DNA of 64,000 bases. It comes from Micromonospora chalcea. GTDB taxonomy: Bacteria > Actinomycetota > Actinomycetes > Mycobacteriales > Micromonosporaceae. Location of the stretch: positions 23,799-87,798 of the forward strand of contig NZ_MAGP01000106.1 of the NCBI RefSeq assembly GCF_002926165.1. Direction: 5' to 3'. Positions within the stretch are counted from its first letter, which is position 1; each line of letters starts with the position of its first letter. The position numbers were made by a program, and so were the translations under genes. The notes beneath the pieces were generated by a model. The model worked only from the letters and a program-made list of their open reading frames with translations, ran no database searches and was not told the DNA's origin. Shown one piece after another: positions 8,055 through 16,891 of this stretch.

Positions 8055-8963
8055 ATGGTGAACGTCGGATGCTTCCTGCCCACCTACTCCGCGAGCGGTC
8101 CGATCGAGCCCGCATCGGTGCTCGACATGGCCCGTGACGCGGAGGAGCTCGGCCTCGACCATGTCTGGGTCGGCGACCACTACCTCTGGAACGTCGGCAT
8201 GCTCTCGCCCCTGCCGGCGCTCGCCGCGGTCGCCGCGGTGACCCGGCGGGTCCGCCTCGGCACCGGCGTCTACCTGCTGAACCTGCGTCATCCGGCGCTG
8301 ACCGCGAAGGACGTCGCGACAGTCGACGTGCTCTCCGGCGGCCGGCTGGTGCTGGGCGCGGGCATCGGCGGCGACAACCCCGAGGAATACCGGGCCCTCG
8401 GCGTGGACCCCGGCCGGCGGGCCCGCCGCTTCGAGGAGACGGCCGCCGCCGTCCGGGGCCTGCTGGCCGGCAGCGGCGAGCCGTACCAGGGGCGCATCGT
8501 CGACCTGCCGGCGTTCACGATGGAGCCGCTGCCGGTGCAGCAACCTGTGCCGCTGTGGCTCGGCGGGCGCGCGTCCGCCGTCGTCGAGCGCGCGGCCCGG
8601 GGCGCCGAGGGCTGGTTCCCGGTGTGGGTCAGCGCCGGCCGCTTCCAGGCGGCCACGGACACCGTGGGCACGATCCGCGGCGACCTCTCCGGCTTCGCGT
8701 TCGCGCTGAATCTCTTCACCACCATCGCCGACACCCGCGAGGCGGCCCGCGACGCCGTGTCCAACCACCTTGCCACGGCGTACGGGCTGCCGTTCGACAG
8801 CTTCGAGCGGTACAGCGCCTACGGCACCGCCGACGACATCCGCGAGTACCTGGCTCCGTACGTCGAGGCCGGCATGACCGATGTCGTGTTCAACATCGCC
8901 GGGCCGGACCCGCGCGGGCAGCTGCGCCGGCTCGCGGCCGAGGTCGTGCCGGCGCTGCGCTGA
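8055..8963 (+). CDS. LLM-class (F420-type) flavin-dependent oxidoreductase
   Basis: Luciferase-like TIM-barrel protein of 302 residues. Features include the N-terminal strand VNVGCFLPTYS, HVWVGDHYLW (about residue 36), the RVRLGTGVYLLNLRHP strand typical of F420/FMN enzymes, LSGGRLVLGAGIGGDNPEE and a late PLWLGGRA. Such enzymes are two-electron reductases, dehydrogenases or monooxygenases on hydrophobic substrates in actinomycetes. The ATG at 8055 follows AAGGGGG. It is a single-gene unit divergent from the 7971 operon, with a stop codon 4 bases from the converging gene. An oxygenation or hydride-transfer step on the pathway acid is inferred. Confidence 0.85.
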   Translation: MVNVGCFLPTYSASGPIEPASVLDMARDAEELGLDHVWVGDHYLWNVGMLSPLPALAAVAAVTRRVRLGTGVYLLNLRHPALTAKDVATVDVLSGGRLVLGAGIGGDNPEEYRALGVDPGRRARRFEETAAAVRGLLAGSGEPYQGRIVDLPAFTMEPLPVQQPVPLWLGGRASAVVERAARGAEGWFPVWVSAGRFQAATDTVGTIRGDLSGFAFALNLFTTIADTREAARDAVSNHLATAYGLPFDSFERYSAYGTADDIREYLAPYVEAGMTDVVFNIAGPDPRGQLRRLAAEVVPALR

Positions 8964-8967
8964 CCGG

Positions 8968-9588
8968 TCAGCCGAACACCGGAAAGATGTCCGGCGCCCG
9001 CCGGCCGGTGGCCACCTCGATGAGGGCGAGCGGCGGCGCCATGCCGGTCAGGAAGCGCACCGTGTGCTCGGTCGCCCCGTCCGGCAGGTCCGGTTCGCGG
9101 CCCAGCGCCGCCGCGAGGTCGAGCAGGTGGACGGTGGCCTCCACGAGCCGGACGACGGTCGCTGCCCGCACCGTCGTGGTGCCCCGGCGGAAGTACTCGA
9201 CCGTCTGGTCCGGCTCGGCCGCGGCCAGCGCCACCGCCGCGGGGCCGTCCTCGGCCAGCCGCCGCACCAGCTCCGCGGTACCGGCCGCGCGGGCGTCCGC
9301 CACCGCCGCGTCCGCGTTGCGGGCAGCGAGGTCCGCCGCGACGTGCTCGTCCGGCTTGAGGGCGCGCAGCAGGGCCACCGCGTCGCCGTGCTCCGGCGGA
9401 CCCTCGGCCCGGCGCCGCCGCACCAGCGCCGCCAGCCCGCCGACACCCTGCGAGACGTGGGCGTAGAGCGCGGCCACGTCCCACCCGGCGCAGCGCGTCG
9501 GTGCCGTCCACCGTTCCTCGTCGAGATCCGCGCCCCAGGCGCCCCAGACCCGCCACAGGTCCCCGAGGACCTCCGTCTCCGTGCGCAT
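8968..9588 (-). CDS. DinB/maleylpyruvate-isomerase-like, mycothiol-dependent fold protein
   Basis: Protein of 206 residues beginning with a four-helix DinB-like bundle. The actinobacterial mycothiol-dependent maleylpyruvate isomerase N-terminal signature W...PTRCAGWDVAALYAHV is present (about residues 27-46), with a His that would be a metal ligand in the family. Function in this cluster is unknown; possibilities are isomerisation or a thiol-transferase detoxification. It is the last gene of the long 18130-8968 unit, 10 bases after the membrane protein gene. Confidence 0.7.
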   Translation of the reverse strand: MRTETEVLGDLWRVWGAWGADLDEERWTAPTRCAGWDVAALYAHVSQGVGGLAALVRRRRAEGPPEHGDAVALLRALKPDEHVAADLAARNADAAVADARAAGTAELVRRLAEDGPAAVALAAAEPDQTVEYFRRGTTTVRAATVVRLVEATVHLLDLAAALGREPDLPDGATEHTVRFLTGMAPPLALIEVATGRRAPDIFPVFG

Positions 9589-9598
9589 GCGACTCCTC

Positions 9599-10939
9599 TC
9601 AGGTCACTGCCGCGAACAGGCCGATCGCGGCGCCGCCGGCGCCCAGCAGCGCCAGGCCGAACGGGAGATTCCAGCGCAGCCCGATGTGGACGGCACTGCG
9701 CCCACTCAGCGCCGACACCAGCAGGGTCAGGCCACTGAGCGGGGACAACACGAAGGCCGCCATCGTGCCCACCAGCGCTGCCGCCGCGACCAGCGCCGGC
9801 CACGCGCCCGTGCCCAGCGGGGCGAGCACCGTCGTCACCACGATGAGGGTGGTCAGCGGGTACAGCCCGGCCAGCCCCAGCACGGTGATGGCCAGCGCGC
9901 CACCGGCCAGCAGCGCCCACGCGGGCAGCCCGGCGGCGTCGAGCAGCCGGCCGACCGCTCCGTCGGCCGTCCACCGGCCGGCCGCGGCGACCACGAAGCC
10001 ACCGGCGCCGAAGAGCAGGAACTGCTCGCGCCAGGAGCCGGCCTCCGAGCGCGCCAGGGCCACGGCGCGGGCCGGCAGGCGGGTCCCGCGTTCCCAGAGC
10101 GGCACGACGAGCAGGACCGCCGTCATCGTCGCGGCCGGATGGCTGAGCGGCGTAACCATCTCCAGCACGACGAGCACCACCACGACACAGCCGATCATCG
10201 CCGCGAACCCCGCGGCAAGCCGTCCTCGCTCCGGTCGCGGCGCGGGCAGCGCCCGGGCCCGCGGCACCGGCCCGAGCGGCACCAGCATCGCGGCGACCAG
10301 GCCCAGCGCCAGCGCGTACGGCAGGAAGCCGGTCCAGGTCAGGCCGGTGAGCGTGAGCACCACGGCCAGCGGTGGCGACAGCGGCGTCACCAGGTTGGCC
10401 GCTATGAACGCGCGGCACACGACTCCGGCCGAGCCCGCCTCGTCGGCGGCGGAGTCCATCGCCCGCACCGACCGGTACGCCAGGGCGACCCCGCCGAACG
10501 ACAGCGCCAGCGAGAGCAGGTAGGTCAGCGTGGCCGCGGACCAGACCGCGCGGGTCCGGCGCAGCCGCACGAGGGTGACCTCGGCGATCGCCGTGTGGTA
10601 GCCGCGACGCAGCATCGGCAGTTCCAGCAGCCGTACCACGGCGACGAACGAGAAGACGCCGCACATCGTCGCGAACGCGGCCGACACGTCCGACCAGCGG
10701 GCGCCCGCCACCAGGCAGAGCGCGGCGCCGGCGAGCATCATGGCGAGCACCGTGCGGCGTACCGGCGGGCGCAGCGTGGGCCAGGCCGTCGCGGCGACGA
10801 CCACCACTCCGGCGACGAGCAGCGGCGCCGTGTAGGGCCGCGCGGCCGGCACGACCAGGGTGCCGACGCCGGCGGCCGCGCTCAGCCACAGGACGGCGTC
10901 GGGCACCCCCAGCCGCGGCGCGACGCCGGCTCGGGTCAT
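9599..10939 (-). CDS. Polytopic membrane protein, putative permease
   Basis: Protein of 446 residues, almost entirely hydrophobic, with about 12 predicted membrane segments separated by short Arg-rich loops. A larger loop rich in Pro/Arg falls near residue 235. I do not recognise a specific transporter family; the architecture is like that of organic-anion or CitMHS/DctM-like permeases. It is translationally coupled (ATGA) to the upstream acyl-CoA ligase, so it may move the same acid or its product. That would give the locus a second transporter beside the Liv ABC system. Confidence 0.7.
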   Translation of the reverse strand: MTRAGVAPRLGVPDAVLWLSAAAGVGTLVVPAARPYTAPLLVAGVVVVAATAWPTLRPPVRRTVLAMMLAGAALCLVAGARWSDVSAAFATMCGVFSFVAVVRLLELPMLRRGYHTAIAEVTLVRLRRTRAVWSAATLTYLLSLALSFGGVALAYRSVRAMDSAADEAGSAGVVCRAFIAANLVTPLSPPLAVVLTLTGLTWTGFLPYALALGLVAAMLVPLGPVPRARALPAPRPERGRLAAGFAAMIGCVVVVLVVLEMVTPLSHPAATMTAVLLVVPLWERGTRLPARAVALARSEAGSWREQFLLFGAGGFVVAAAGRWTADGAVGRLLDAAGLPAWALLAGGALAITVLGLAGLYPLTTLIVVTTVLAPLGTGAWPALVAAAALVGTMAAFVLSPLSGLTLLVSALSGRSAVHIGLRWNLPFGLALLGAGGAAIGLFAAVT

Positions 10940-12606
10940 GCCCGGCCGGACGACGCCGAATCGGCAGTGAGCCGCTGCCGCAGCACGTTCTTCTGGATCT
11001 TCCCGGTGGGGGTGGCCGGCAGGGCCTCGATCACCTCGAGCCGCTCCGGCCACTTCTGCCGGGTGACCCCCATCTCGTCGAGGAACGCGGAGATCTGCGC
11101 CAGGGTCAGCTCCGCGCCGCCCCGGGTGACCACGAAGGCGCAGGCCCGCTCGCCGAGCCGCTGGTCGGGTACGGCCACGACGGCCGCCGCCTGGACCAGC
11201 GGATGGGCGGCGAGCAGGTTCTCGACCTCCAGCGCGCTGATCTTCACGCCACCGCGGTTGACGATGTCCTTCATGCGGTCGACGTACAGCACGTAGCCGT
11301 CCTCGTCGACGGTGCAGAGGTCGCCGCTGTAGTAGCGGCCGGACTCGTCGCGGGCCTCCGCCGTGGCTTCCGGGCTGCCGTAGTAGCCGAGGAACACGTG
11401 CGGCCCGGCGGTGGAGTACTCGCCGACCTCACCCACCGGCACGGGTGTCGCGCGGTCGGCCGGGTCCACGATCGTGACGTCGATGCCGTCGAACGGACGG
11501 CCGTCGCGGCCGGTCACCTTCTCCCACGGGTCGTCTGGGAAGTTGAGCGTGTGCAGCGGCGCCTCGGACTGGCCGAAGACCCGCAGCAACAGGCAACCCA
11601 GCTCCGAGCGGGCCCGCTCGACGAGCGCCGGCGCCACCCGCGCGCCGCCGGAGACGAAGTAGCGGAACGACGACAGGTCGTACGAGGAGAGGTTGTCCTG
11701 CTCGACGAGGTCGCCGATGAACGGGGTGGCGCTCACCGTGAAGGTGGCCCGCTCCCGGCTGATCATCTCCAGCGCGCGCTGCGGATCCCACTGGTCCTGC
11801 AGCACGAGTTTGGCCCCGCACAACAGCGAGTCGTAGACGCCGAACAGCAGGCCGGTGGCGTGCGCGATGGGACTCGGCATCCAGATCGGCGTCTCCGGGC
11901 CGAGGCCGAGCGCGCCGGCGATCATCGTGGGCGGCGACAGGTCGGTGTTGTGCGTGTGCACGACGCCCTTGGGCAGCCCGGTGGTGCCCGAGGTGAAGCT
12001 CACCTTGGACACCTGGTCCGGGTGGGGCCGCAGGTGGGCGAAGGCGCCGGGGGCCGGCGCCCGTTCGGCCAGGAACCGCTCGTACGGCACCATGCCCTCG
12101 CCGGCCTCGCCGAGCACGATGACGGTGCGCAGGTCGGGCGCCTGCGAGCGCAGCCGCTGCGCCATCGCGACGAAGTCGAACCGGCGGTGCGTGTCCGGCA
12201 CGATGTACGCCCGGGCGCCGGTGGTGCGCAGCATGTACGCGACGTCGTGCTCCCGGTAGATGGACATCATGGTGAGCGCGCGCAGACCGGCCCGCTGGAT
12301 CGCGAGGTAGATCTCCACGAACTCGATCCGGTTGGGCATCTGCACGGCCACGAACTCACCCGGCCGAAGCCCGGCGTCCACGAACGCCGCGGCGAGCCGG
12401 TCGACGCGGTCGGCGAGGGCGGCCCAGGTGATCCGCCCGTTCTCGTCGACCACCGCGGTCCGGTCCGGGCGCTGTCTCCGGTGCCGGTCGAGGAAGTCGA
12501 CGATCAACTGGTCCCGCCACTGCCCGGACGCCTTGAACGCGGCGATCCGCTCGAGGGTGTACACGTCACTGGCCGAGGTGATGACACCCGGTACGGTCAC
12601 AGACAT
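10936..12606 (-). CDS. AMP-forming acyl-CoA ligase, AliA-like
   Basis: ANL ligase of 556 residues. It has VSFTSGTTGLPKGVVHTHNT (about residue 205), GQSEAP, the YSGDLCTVDEDGYVLYVDRMKDIVNRGG hinge and the C-terminal lysine motif (PTGKIQKN). The N-terminal extension before the ligase core resembles cyclohexanecarboxyl-CoA ligase and dihydroxybenzoate-AMP-ligase relatives. Encoded in the same unit as the Liv importer, it is the best candidate for activating the imported acid. It overlaps the upstream SDR by 10 bases and the downstream membrane gene by 4. Confidence 0.87.
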   Translation of the reverse strand: MSVTVPGVITSASDVYTLERIAAFKASGQWRDQLIVDFLDRHRRQRPDRTAVVDENGRITWAALADRVDRLAAAFVDAGLRPGEFVAVQMPNRIEFVEIYLAIQRAGLRALTMMSIYREHDVAYMLRTTGARAYIVPDTHRRFDFVAMAQRLRSQAPDLRTVIVLGEAGEGMVPYERFLAERAPAPGAFAHLRPHPDQVSKVSFTSGTTGLPKGVVHTHNTDLSPPTMIAGALGLGPETPIWMPSPIAHATGLLFGVYDSLLCGAKLVLQDQWDPQRALEMISRERATFTVSATPFIGDLVEQDNLSSYDLSSFRYFVSGGARVAPALVERARSELGCLLLRVFGQSEAPLHTLNFPDDPWEKVTGRDGRPFDGIDVTIVDPADRATPVPVGEVGEYSTAGPHVFLGYYGSPEATAEARDESGRYYSGDLCTVDEDGYVLYVDRMKDIVNRGGVKISALEVENLLAAHPLVQAAAVVAVPDQRLGERACAFVVTRGGAELTLAQISAFLDEMGVTRQKWPERLEVIEALPATPTGKIQKNVLRQRLTADSASSGRA

Positions 12607-13331
12607 CCGAAGAACCCTCCTGACACGTGGATCACCTCGCCGGTGACGTACCGGCCGTCGTCCCCGGCGAGGAACGCCACGGCCCTGGCCACGTCGACCG
12701 GATCACCGAAGTCGGCGAGCGGGATCCGCTCGCGGTAGCGCGCCTGGACGTCGGCCGGGATCCGCTCCATCACCGAGGTGCGGATGACGCCGGGCGCGAC
12801 GGCGTTGACGGTGACCGCCGGGCCGAGTTCGAGCGCGCAGCTGCGCGTGAACGCGACGACACCCGCCTTGGCAGCGGCGTAGTCGGCCTGGCCGGACGCC
12901 CCGTCCTTGGCCACCGAGGAGATGTTGACGATCCGGCCGTGGCCGCGCTCGCGCATGTGCCGGCCGAACAGCTGGGTGAGGTTGAACGTGCCGCGCAGGT
13001 TCAGCCGCATGGCCTCGTCGAACCGGTCCAGCGGGATGTCGAGCACGTCCTCGTACATCCGGCCGCGGTAGCCGCCGACCACGTTGACCAGCACGTCGAC
13101 CCGGCCGAAGGCGGCGAGCGCCGCCGTGGCCAGCGCCTCGGCCTCGGCCCGGTCGGTGACGTCGCACCGGTACGGGTGCGCCGCCCGGCCGTGCGCGGTC
13201 AACCGGTCCCCGGCCTCGGCGAGCCGGCGGCCGGAGATGTCGGCCAGTACCAGTGCGTGCCCGCGTGCGCCGAGTTCCGCCGCGATGGCGCCGCCCATCG
13301 CCCCGGCCGCGCCGGTCACCACCGCGACCAT
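12597..13331 (-). CDS. SDR-family oxidoreductase
   Basis: SDR of 244 residues: VVTGAAGAMGGAIA nucleotide motif, NVVGG in place of NNAG, catalytic Ser in NISSVAKDG and YAAAK. The family relationship is to FabG-like 3-oxoacyl reductases and hydroxyacyl-CoA dehydrogenases. Its ATG shares a base with the livF stop (TGATG), so it is tightly coupled to the transporter operon. Confidence 0.88.
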   Translation of the reverse strand: MVAVVTGAAGAMGGAIAAELGARGHALVLADISGRRLAEAGDRLTAHGRAAHPYRCDVTDRAEAEALATAALAAFGRVDVLVNVVGGYRGRMYEDVLDIPLDRFDEAMRLNLRGTFNLTQLFGRHMRERGHGRIVNISSVAKDGASGQADYAAAKAGVVAFTRSCALELGPAVTVNAVAPGVIRTSVMERIPADVQARYRERIPLADFGDPVDVARAVAFLAGDDGRYVTGEVIHVSGGFFGCL

Positions 13332-14065
13332 CAGACCGGTCCTTTCTCGACCGCGTCACCGAGGTAGGCGGCCCGGATCCGGTCGTCGGCGAGCAGTTCC
13401 GCCGGCGGGCCGGACGCCTCGATCACGCCGGTGTTCAGCACGTAGGCGTGGTCGGTGACGCGCAGCGCCTGGTGCGCGTTCTGCTCGGCGATCAGCACCG
13501 CGGCGCCTTCCGAACGCGCGACGTCGGCGACGATGTCGAAGACGTGCCGCATGGTGCGCGGCGCCAGCCCGGCCGACGGCTCGTCGAGCATCAGCACCGT
13601 CGGCCGGGGCATCAGCGCCCGGGCGATGGCCAGCATCTGCTGCTCGCCGCCGGACAGGCTGCCCGCGGTCTGCCCGGCGCGCTCGCGCAGCCGCGGGAAG
13701 AACTCGAACAGCTCCTCCATCCGGGCCGGGATGTCACGACGGCGCATGGTGAAGCCGCCGAGACGCAGGTTGTCCCGCACCGACATGTCCGCGAACAGCT
13801 CGCGCCCCTGGGGTACGTAGGCCAGCCGCTCGGCGACGATGCGGTGCGGCGGGAAGCCGCTGACCCGCTTTCCGCCCAGCCGTACCTCGCCGCCGCGCAG
13901 CGGCAGCAGACCGGCGACGCCGCGGACCGTGGTGGTCTTGCCCGCGCCGTTGGGGCCGAGGACGGAGACGATCCGCCCCGCGTCCAGGCGCAGCGACAAC
14001 TCGTGGACGACGACGATCTTGCCGTAGCCGAGAGTCACGCGATCGAGTTCGAGCAGCGCTGTCAT
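13331..14065 (-). CDS. livF: Branched-chain/carboxylate ABC transporter ATP-binding protein LivF
   Basis: ATPase of 244 residues of the LivF subfamily: Walker A GPNGAGKTT (about residue 37), signature SLSGGEQQMLAIARAL, Walker B VLMLDEPSAGL and the ...EQNAH switch. It pairs with the LivG half of the upstream fusion protein to drive HAAT-type uptake. Catabolic clusters often use such importers for aromatic or alicyclic acids rather than amino acids. ATGA overlap with the upstream gene. Confidence 0.93.
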   Translation of the reverse strand: MTALLELDRVTLGYGKIVVVHELSLRLDAGRIVSVLGPNGAGKTTTVRGVAGLLPLRGGEVRLGGKRVSGFPPHRIVAERLAYVPQGRELFADMSVRDNLRLGGFTMRRRDIPARMEELFEFFPRLRERAGQTAGSLSGGEQQMLAIARALMPRPTVLMLDEPSAGLAPRTMRHVFDIVADVARSEGAAVLIAEQNAHQALRVTDHAYVLNTGVIEASGPPAELLADDRIRAAYLGDAVEKGPV

Positions 14066-15960
14066 GACTCCACCTCGCCCAGGTAGGCGGCCACCACCGC
14101 GGGGTCGCTCTGCGCCCGCTGTGGTGAGCCGTCGAAGATGACCCGGCCGTGGTCGAGCACCGTGACCGAGTCCGACAGGCCCATCACGAACCGCATGTTG
14201 TGCTCGATCAGCAGCACCGTGACCCCGGCGGCACGGATCCGGCGTACGTCGTCCATCAGCGCGGCCGCCTCGCCCGCGGTGAGGCCGGACGCCGGCTCGT
14301 CGAGCATGAGCAGCCGCGGCTCGGCGACCACCCCCAGGCCGATCTCCAGTCGTCGCTGCACGCCGAGCGGCAGGCTCTCGGCCGGGGTGTCCGCGTAGCG
14401 TTCCAGGCCCAGCGTCGCCAGCGCCGCCCGCGCGGCGTCGCGGGCCCGCCGCTCCTCCGCCCGGGCGGACGGCAGGCGCAGCCCGGTCCGCCACAGTCCG
14501 CAGACGTCGCGGTGGTGCCGCCCGACGAGCACGTTCTCCAGCGCGGTCATCGAACGGAACATCTCCACGTTCTGGAACGTGCGGGCCAGCCCGGCGCCGA
14601 CCACCTGGTGCGGGCGCAGCCGGAGCATGTCCCGGCCGGCGAACGTGACCGACCCCTCGTGCACGGGGTAGACCCGGGTCAGGACGTTGAACAAGGTGGT
14701 CTTGCCGGCGCCGTTGGGGCCGATCAGCCCCTTGATCTCGCCGTCACGTACCCGCAGGTCGACACCCTCGAGCGCGATCAGCCCGCCGAAGCGCACGGTG
14801 ACGCCGCCGGCGGTCAGCATCGGCTCCCCCACCGGACCGCCGGTGAGCGCGGGCCGCTCGGCCGGCGGCGCCGGCCGGTCGCGGACCGCGGTCACCGCGC
14901 CGGCGGTGACGGCGGCGTCGGGCGGCGGCGCGCCGGAGCGGCGGCGCCGCACCCACGCGGCGGTCCGGCTCACCCCGGAGGCGAGTCCGCCCCGCAGGAA
15001 GATCAGGACCAGCAGGAGTACGACGTAGAACACGAGCAGCGAGTGCTCACGGAACGGGGTCAGGAACTCCGGCGCGAGGACGAGGAGCGTCGCGCCGAGC
15101 GGCGGGCCGACGAGCGTGCCGAGCCCACCGAAGAGCACCATGGTGAGCTGCTTGACCGACTCCCACAGGTTGAACGCGGCCGGGTCGAGGAATCCGACGG
15201 TGATGGCGAACATCGCGCCGGCCAGGCCCGCGTATGCGGCGCTCACCCCGAAGGCGAGCGTCTTGTACCGGGCCACGTCGACGCCGAACACGGACGCGGC
15301 GATCTCCTTGTCCCGGATCGCCCGCCACGCCCGCCCGACCCGGGAACGCACCACGTTGCGGACGAAGAGCAGGCTGAGCAGCGCGGCGACGAGGACGAGG
15401 TAGTACAGGTTGCGGTCGGCGAGCGGGAACACCCCGACCACTGCGGGCGGTACGGCGATGCCGCGTGGCCCGTTGGTGACCGATTCCCAGTTGAAGATGA
15501 CGCTCTGCACGATGAGCTGGAACGCCAGCGTGGCCAGGGCCAGGTAGTGCCCCGCGATGCGCAGCGCCGGCAGGCCGACCACGTAGCCGAGCAGGGTCGC
15601 GAGCAGGACGCCGGCCAGCGCGGCGAGCGGGAACGGCAGCTCCCACCGTCCCATCAGGACGGCTGTGGTGTAGGCGCCGACCCCCATGAACGCCGCGTGC
15701 GAGATGGAGATCTGCCCGGAGAAGCCCATCACGACGTTGAGGCCGACCACGGCAATGACGTAGACGAGGACCACTGTGGCCAGATAGGTCCGGAACGGTG
15801 GTAGCAGCAGCGGGAGCGCCAGCAGGACGATTCCGACGAGGAGCCATGCCGCGGCCCGGGCTGCGCGTGGCAGACGGCCGTCGCCGGCCTTCTGCGGCGC
15901 CGGCCCCGGGATGGTGGCCGCCGGGGCCTTCTCGGTGCTGCCTGCGGTCTGGTTGCTCAT
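14062..15960 (-). CDS. LivM-LivG fusion: ABC permease joined to ATPase
   Basis: Protein of 632 residues. The first part (about 35-325) is a LivM-type permease with eight or more membrane segments and the family motif GFSGQISISHAAFMGVGAY. A 40-residue linker rich in Ala and Pro follows. The second part (about 370-632) is a LivG ATPase: GPNGAGKTT, a degenerate signature (SLPLGVQRRLEIG instead of LSGGQ), Walker B LLMLDEPASGL and the switch His in LLIEHNM. Fusion fixes the permease and ATPase at 1:1. It lies between livH and livF, as expected for the five-component system. Confidence 0.92.
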   Translation of the reverse strand: MSNQTAGSTEKAPAATIPGPAPQKAGDGRLPRAARAAAWLLVGIVLLALPLLLPPFRTYLATVVLVYVIAVVGLNVVMGFSGQISISHAAFMGVGAYTTAVLMGRWELPFPLAALAGVLLATLLGYVVGLPALRIAGHYLALATLAFQLIVQSVIFNWESVTNGPRGIAVPPAVVGVFPLADRNLYYLVLVAALLSLLFVRNVVRSRVGRAWRAIRDKEIAASVFGVDVARYKTLAFGVSAAYAGLAGAMFAITVGFLDPAAFNLWESVKQLTMVLFGGLGTLVGPPLGATLLVLAPEFLTPFREHSLLVFYVVLLLVLIFLRGGLASGVSRTAAWVRRRRSGAPPPDAAVTAGAVTAVRDRPAPPAERPALTGGPVGEPMLTAGGVTVRFGGLIALEGVDLRVRDGEIKGLIGPNGAGKTTLFNVLTRVYPVHEGSVTFAGRDMLRLRPHQVVGAGLARTFQNVEMFRSMTALENVLVGRHHRDVCGLWRTGLRLPSARAEERRARDAARAALATLGLERYADTPAESLPLGVQRRLEIGLGVVAEPRLLMLDEPASGLTAGEAAALMDDVRRIRAAGVTVLLIEHNMRFVMGLSDSVTVLDHGRVIFDGSPQRAQSDPAVVAAYLGEVES

Positions 15961-15964
15961 CCGC

Positions 15965-16831
15965 TCAGACCCTCCGGACCACGCGGCGGCCGAGCAGGCC
16001 GGCCGGCCGCACCCACATGACGACGAGCAGCAGGCCGTAGACGACCACGTCGACGGCTGCCTGGTTGAGGTAGACTTGGGTGAAGGTCTCGATCGCGGCC
16101 ACCGCGACGCCGCCCATCACCGCGCCTTCGAGGCTGTCCAGGCCGCCGAGCGCCGCCGCGACGAATCCCTTGACCAGCAGCAGGCCGATCTCCGGTGAGA
16201 CGTCTGTCGACGGGGCGATCAGGACGGCGGCGACAGCGCTCACCGCGCCGGCGAGAGCCCAGGTGACCATCAGGGCCCGGCTCAGGTTGATGCCGACGAT
16301 CTGGGCGCCGACCCGGTTCTGCGCGACCGCCTCCAGCGCGCGCCCGTACGTGGTGTAGCGGAAGAACAGCAGCAGCGCGGTCACCACGACGACCGTCGCG
16401 CCGAGCACCCACAGGTTCTGCGGTGTGATGCGTACGCCGAGGACCTCGACCGGGTCGCGGGACAGCACCGGCGGGAACGGGAAGTGGTTGGACTGGTAGC
16501 GCAGGACGGCGAGCTCGCGCAGCAGCCCGCCGACCGCGAGGCTCGCGACGACGAACGTCCACGGTGAGGCGCTCATGATCCGGCGGAACACCGCGCGGTC
16601 GATGACCAGCCCCATCAGCGCGCCGCCCAGCGGCGCCAGGATCAGCACCAGGTAGAGGGGCAGGCCGGCGGTCAGCAGGGCGAGCGCGATGTACGCGCCG
16701 GCGAGCACCCAGTCGCCGGCCCCGAAGTTGACCAGGTCGGAGGACTTGAAGACCAGTACGAGACCCAGCGCCACGAGCGCATAGATCGCGCCGAGCGTGA
16801 GCGAGTTGACAAGCAGTTGGATGACTGTCAC
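15965..16831 (-). CDS. livH: Branched-chain/carboxylate ABC transporter permease LivH
   Basis: Permease of 288 residues with about eight membrane segments. It has the LivH N-terminal signature LTLGAIYALVALGLVLVFK followed by NFGAGDWVLAGAY, and the cytoplasmic EAA-like loop around AVAQNRVGAQIVGIN. It forms the translocation pore with the LivM half of the fusion protein. A strong hairpin in the 60-base spacer separates it from livK. Confidence 0.92.
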   Translation of the reverse strand: MTVIQLLVNSLTLGAIYALVALGLVLVFKSSDLVNFGAGDWVLAGAYIALALLTAGLPLYLVLILAPLGGALMGLVIDRAVFRRIMSASPWTFVVASLAVGGLLRELAVLRYQSNHFPFPPVLSRDPVEVLGVRITPQNLWVLGATVVVVTALLLFFRYTTYGRALEAVAQNRVGAQIVGINLSRALMVTWALAGAVSAVAAVLIAPSTDVSPEIGLLLVKGFVAAALGGLDSLEGAVMGGVAVAAIETFTQVYLNQAAVDVVVYGLLLVVMWVRPAGLLGRRVVRRV

Positions 16832-16852
16832 ATCAGTACCTCGCTTGCGCCG

Positions 16853-16879
16853 CGGGCCCGGCCGGTGCGGCCGGGCCCG
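16853..16879 (-). terminator. Intercistronic hairpin between livK and livH
   Basis: A perfect 12-base-pair GC-only stem (CGGGCCCGGCCG, loop GTG, CGGCCGGGCCCG) without a U-tract, located between the livK stop and the livH start. Such structures usually protect the upstream binding-protein mRNA or attenuate read-through, giving more binding protein than permease. The function is inferred; the repeat itself is plainly seen. Confidence 0.65.
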
Positions 16880-16891
16880 GGAGGGGTTGAG

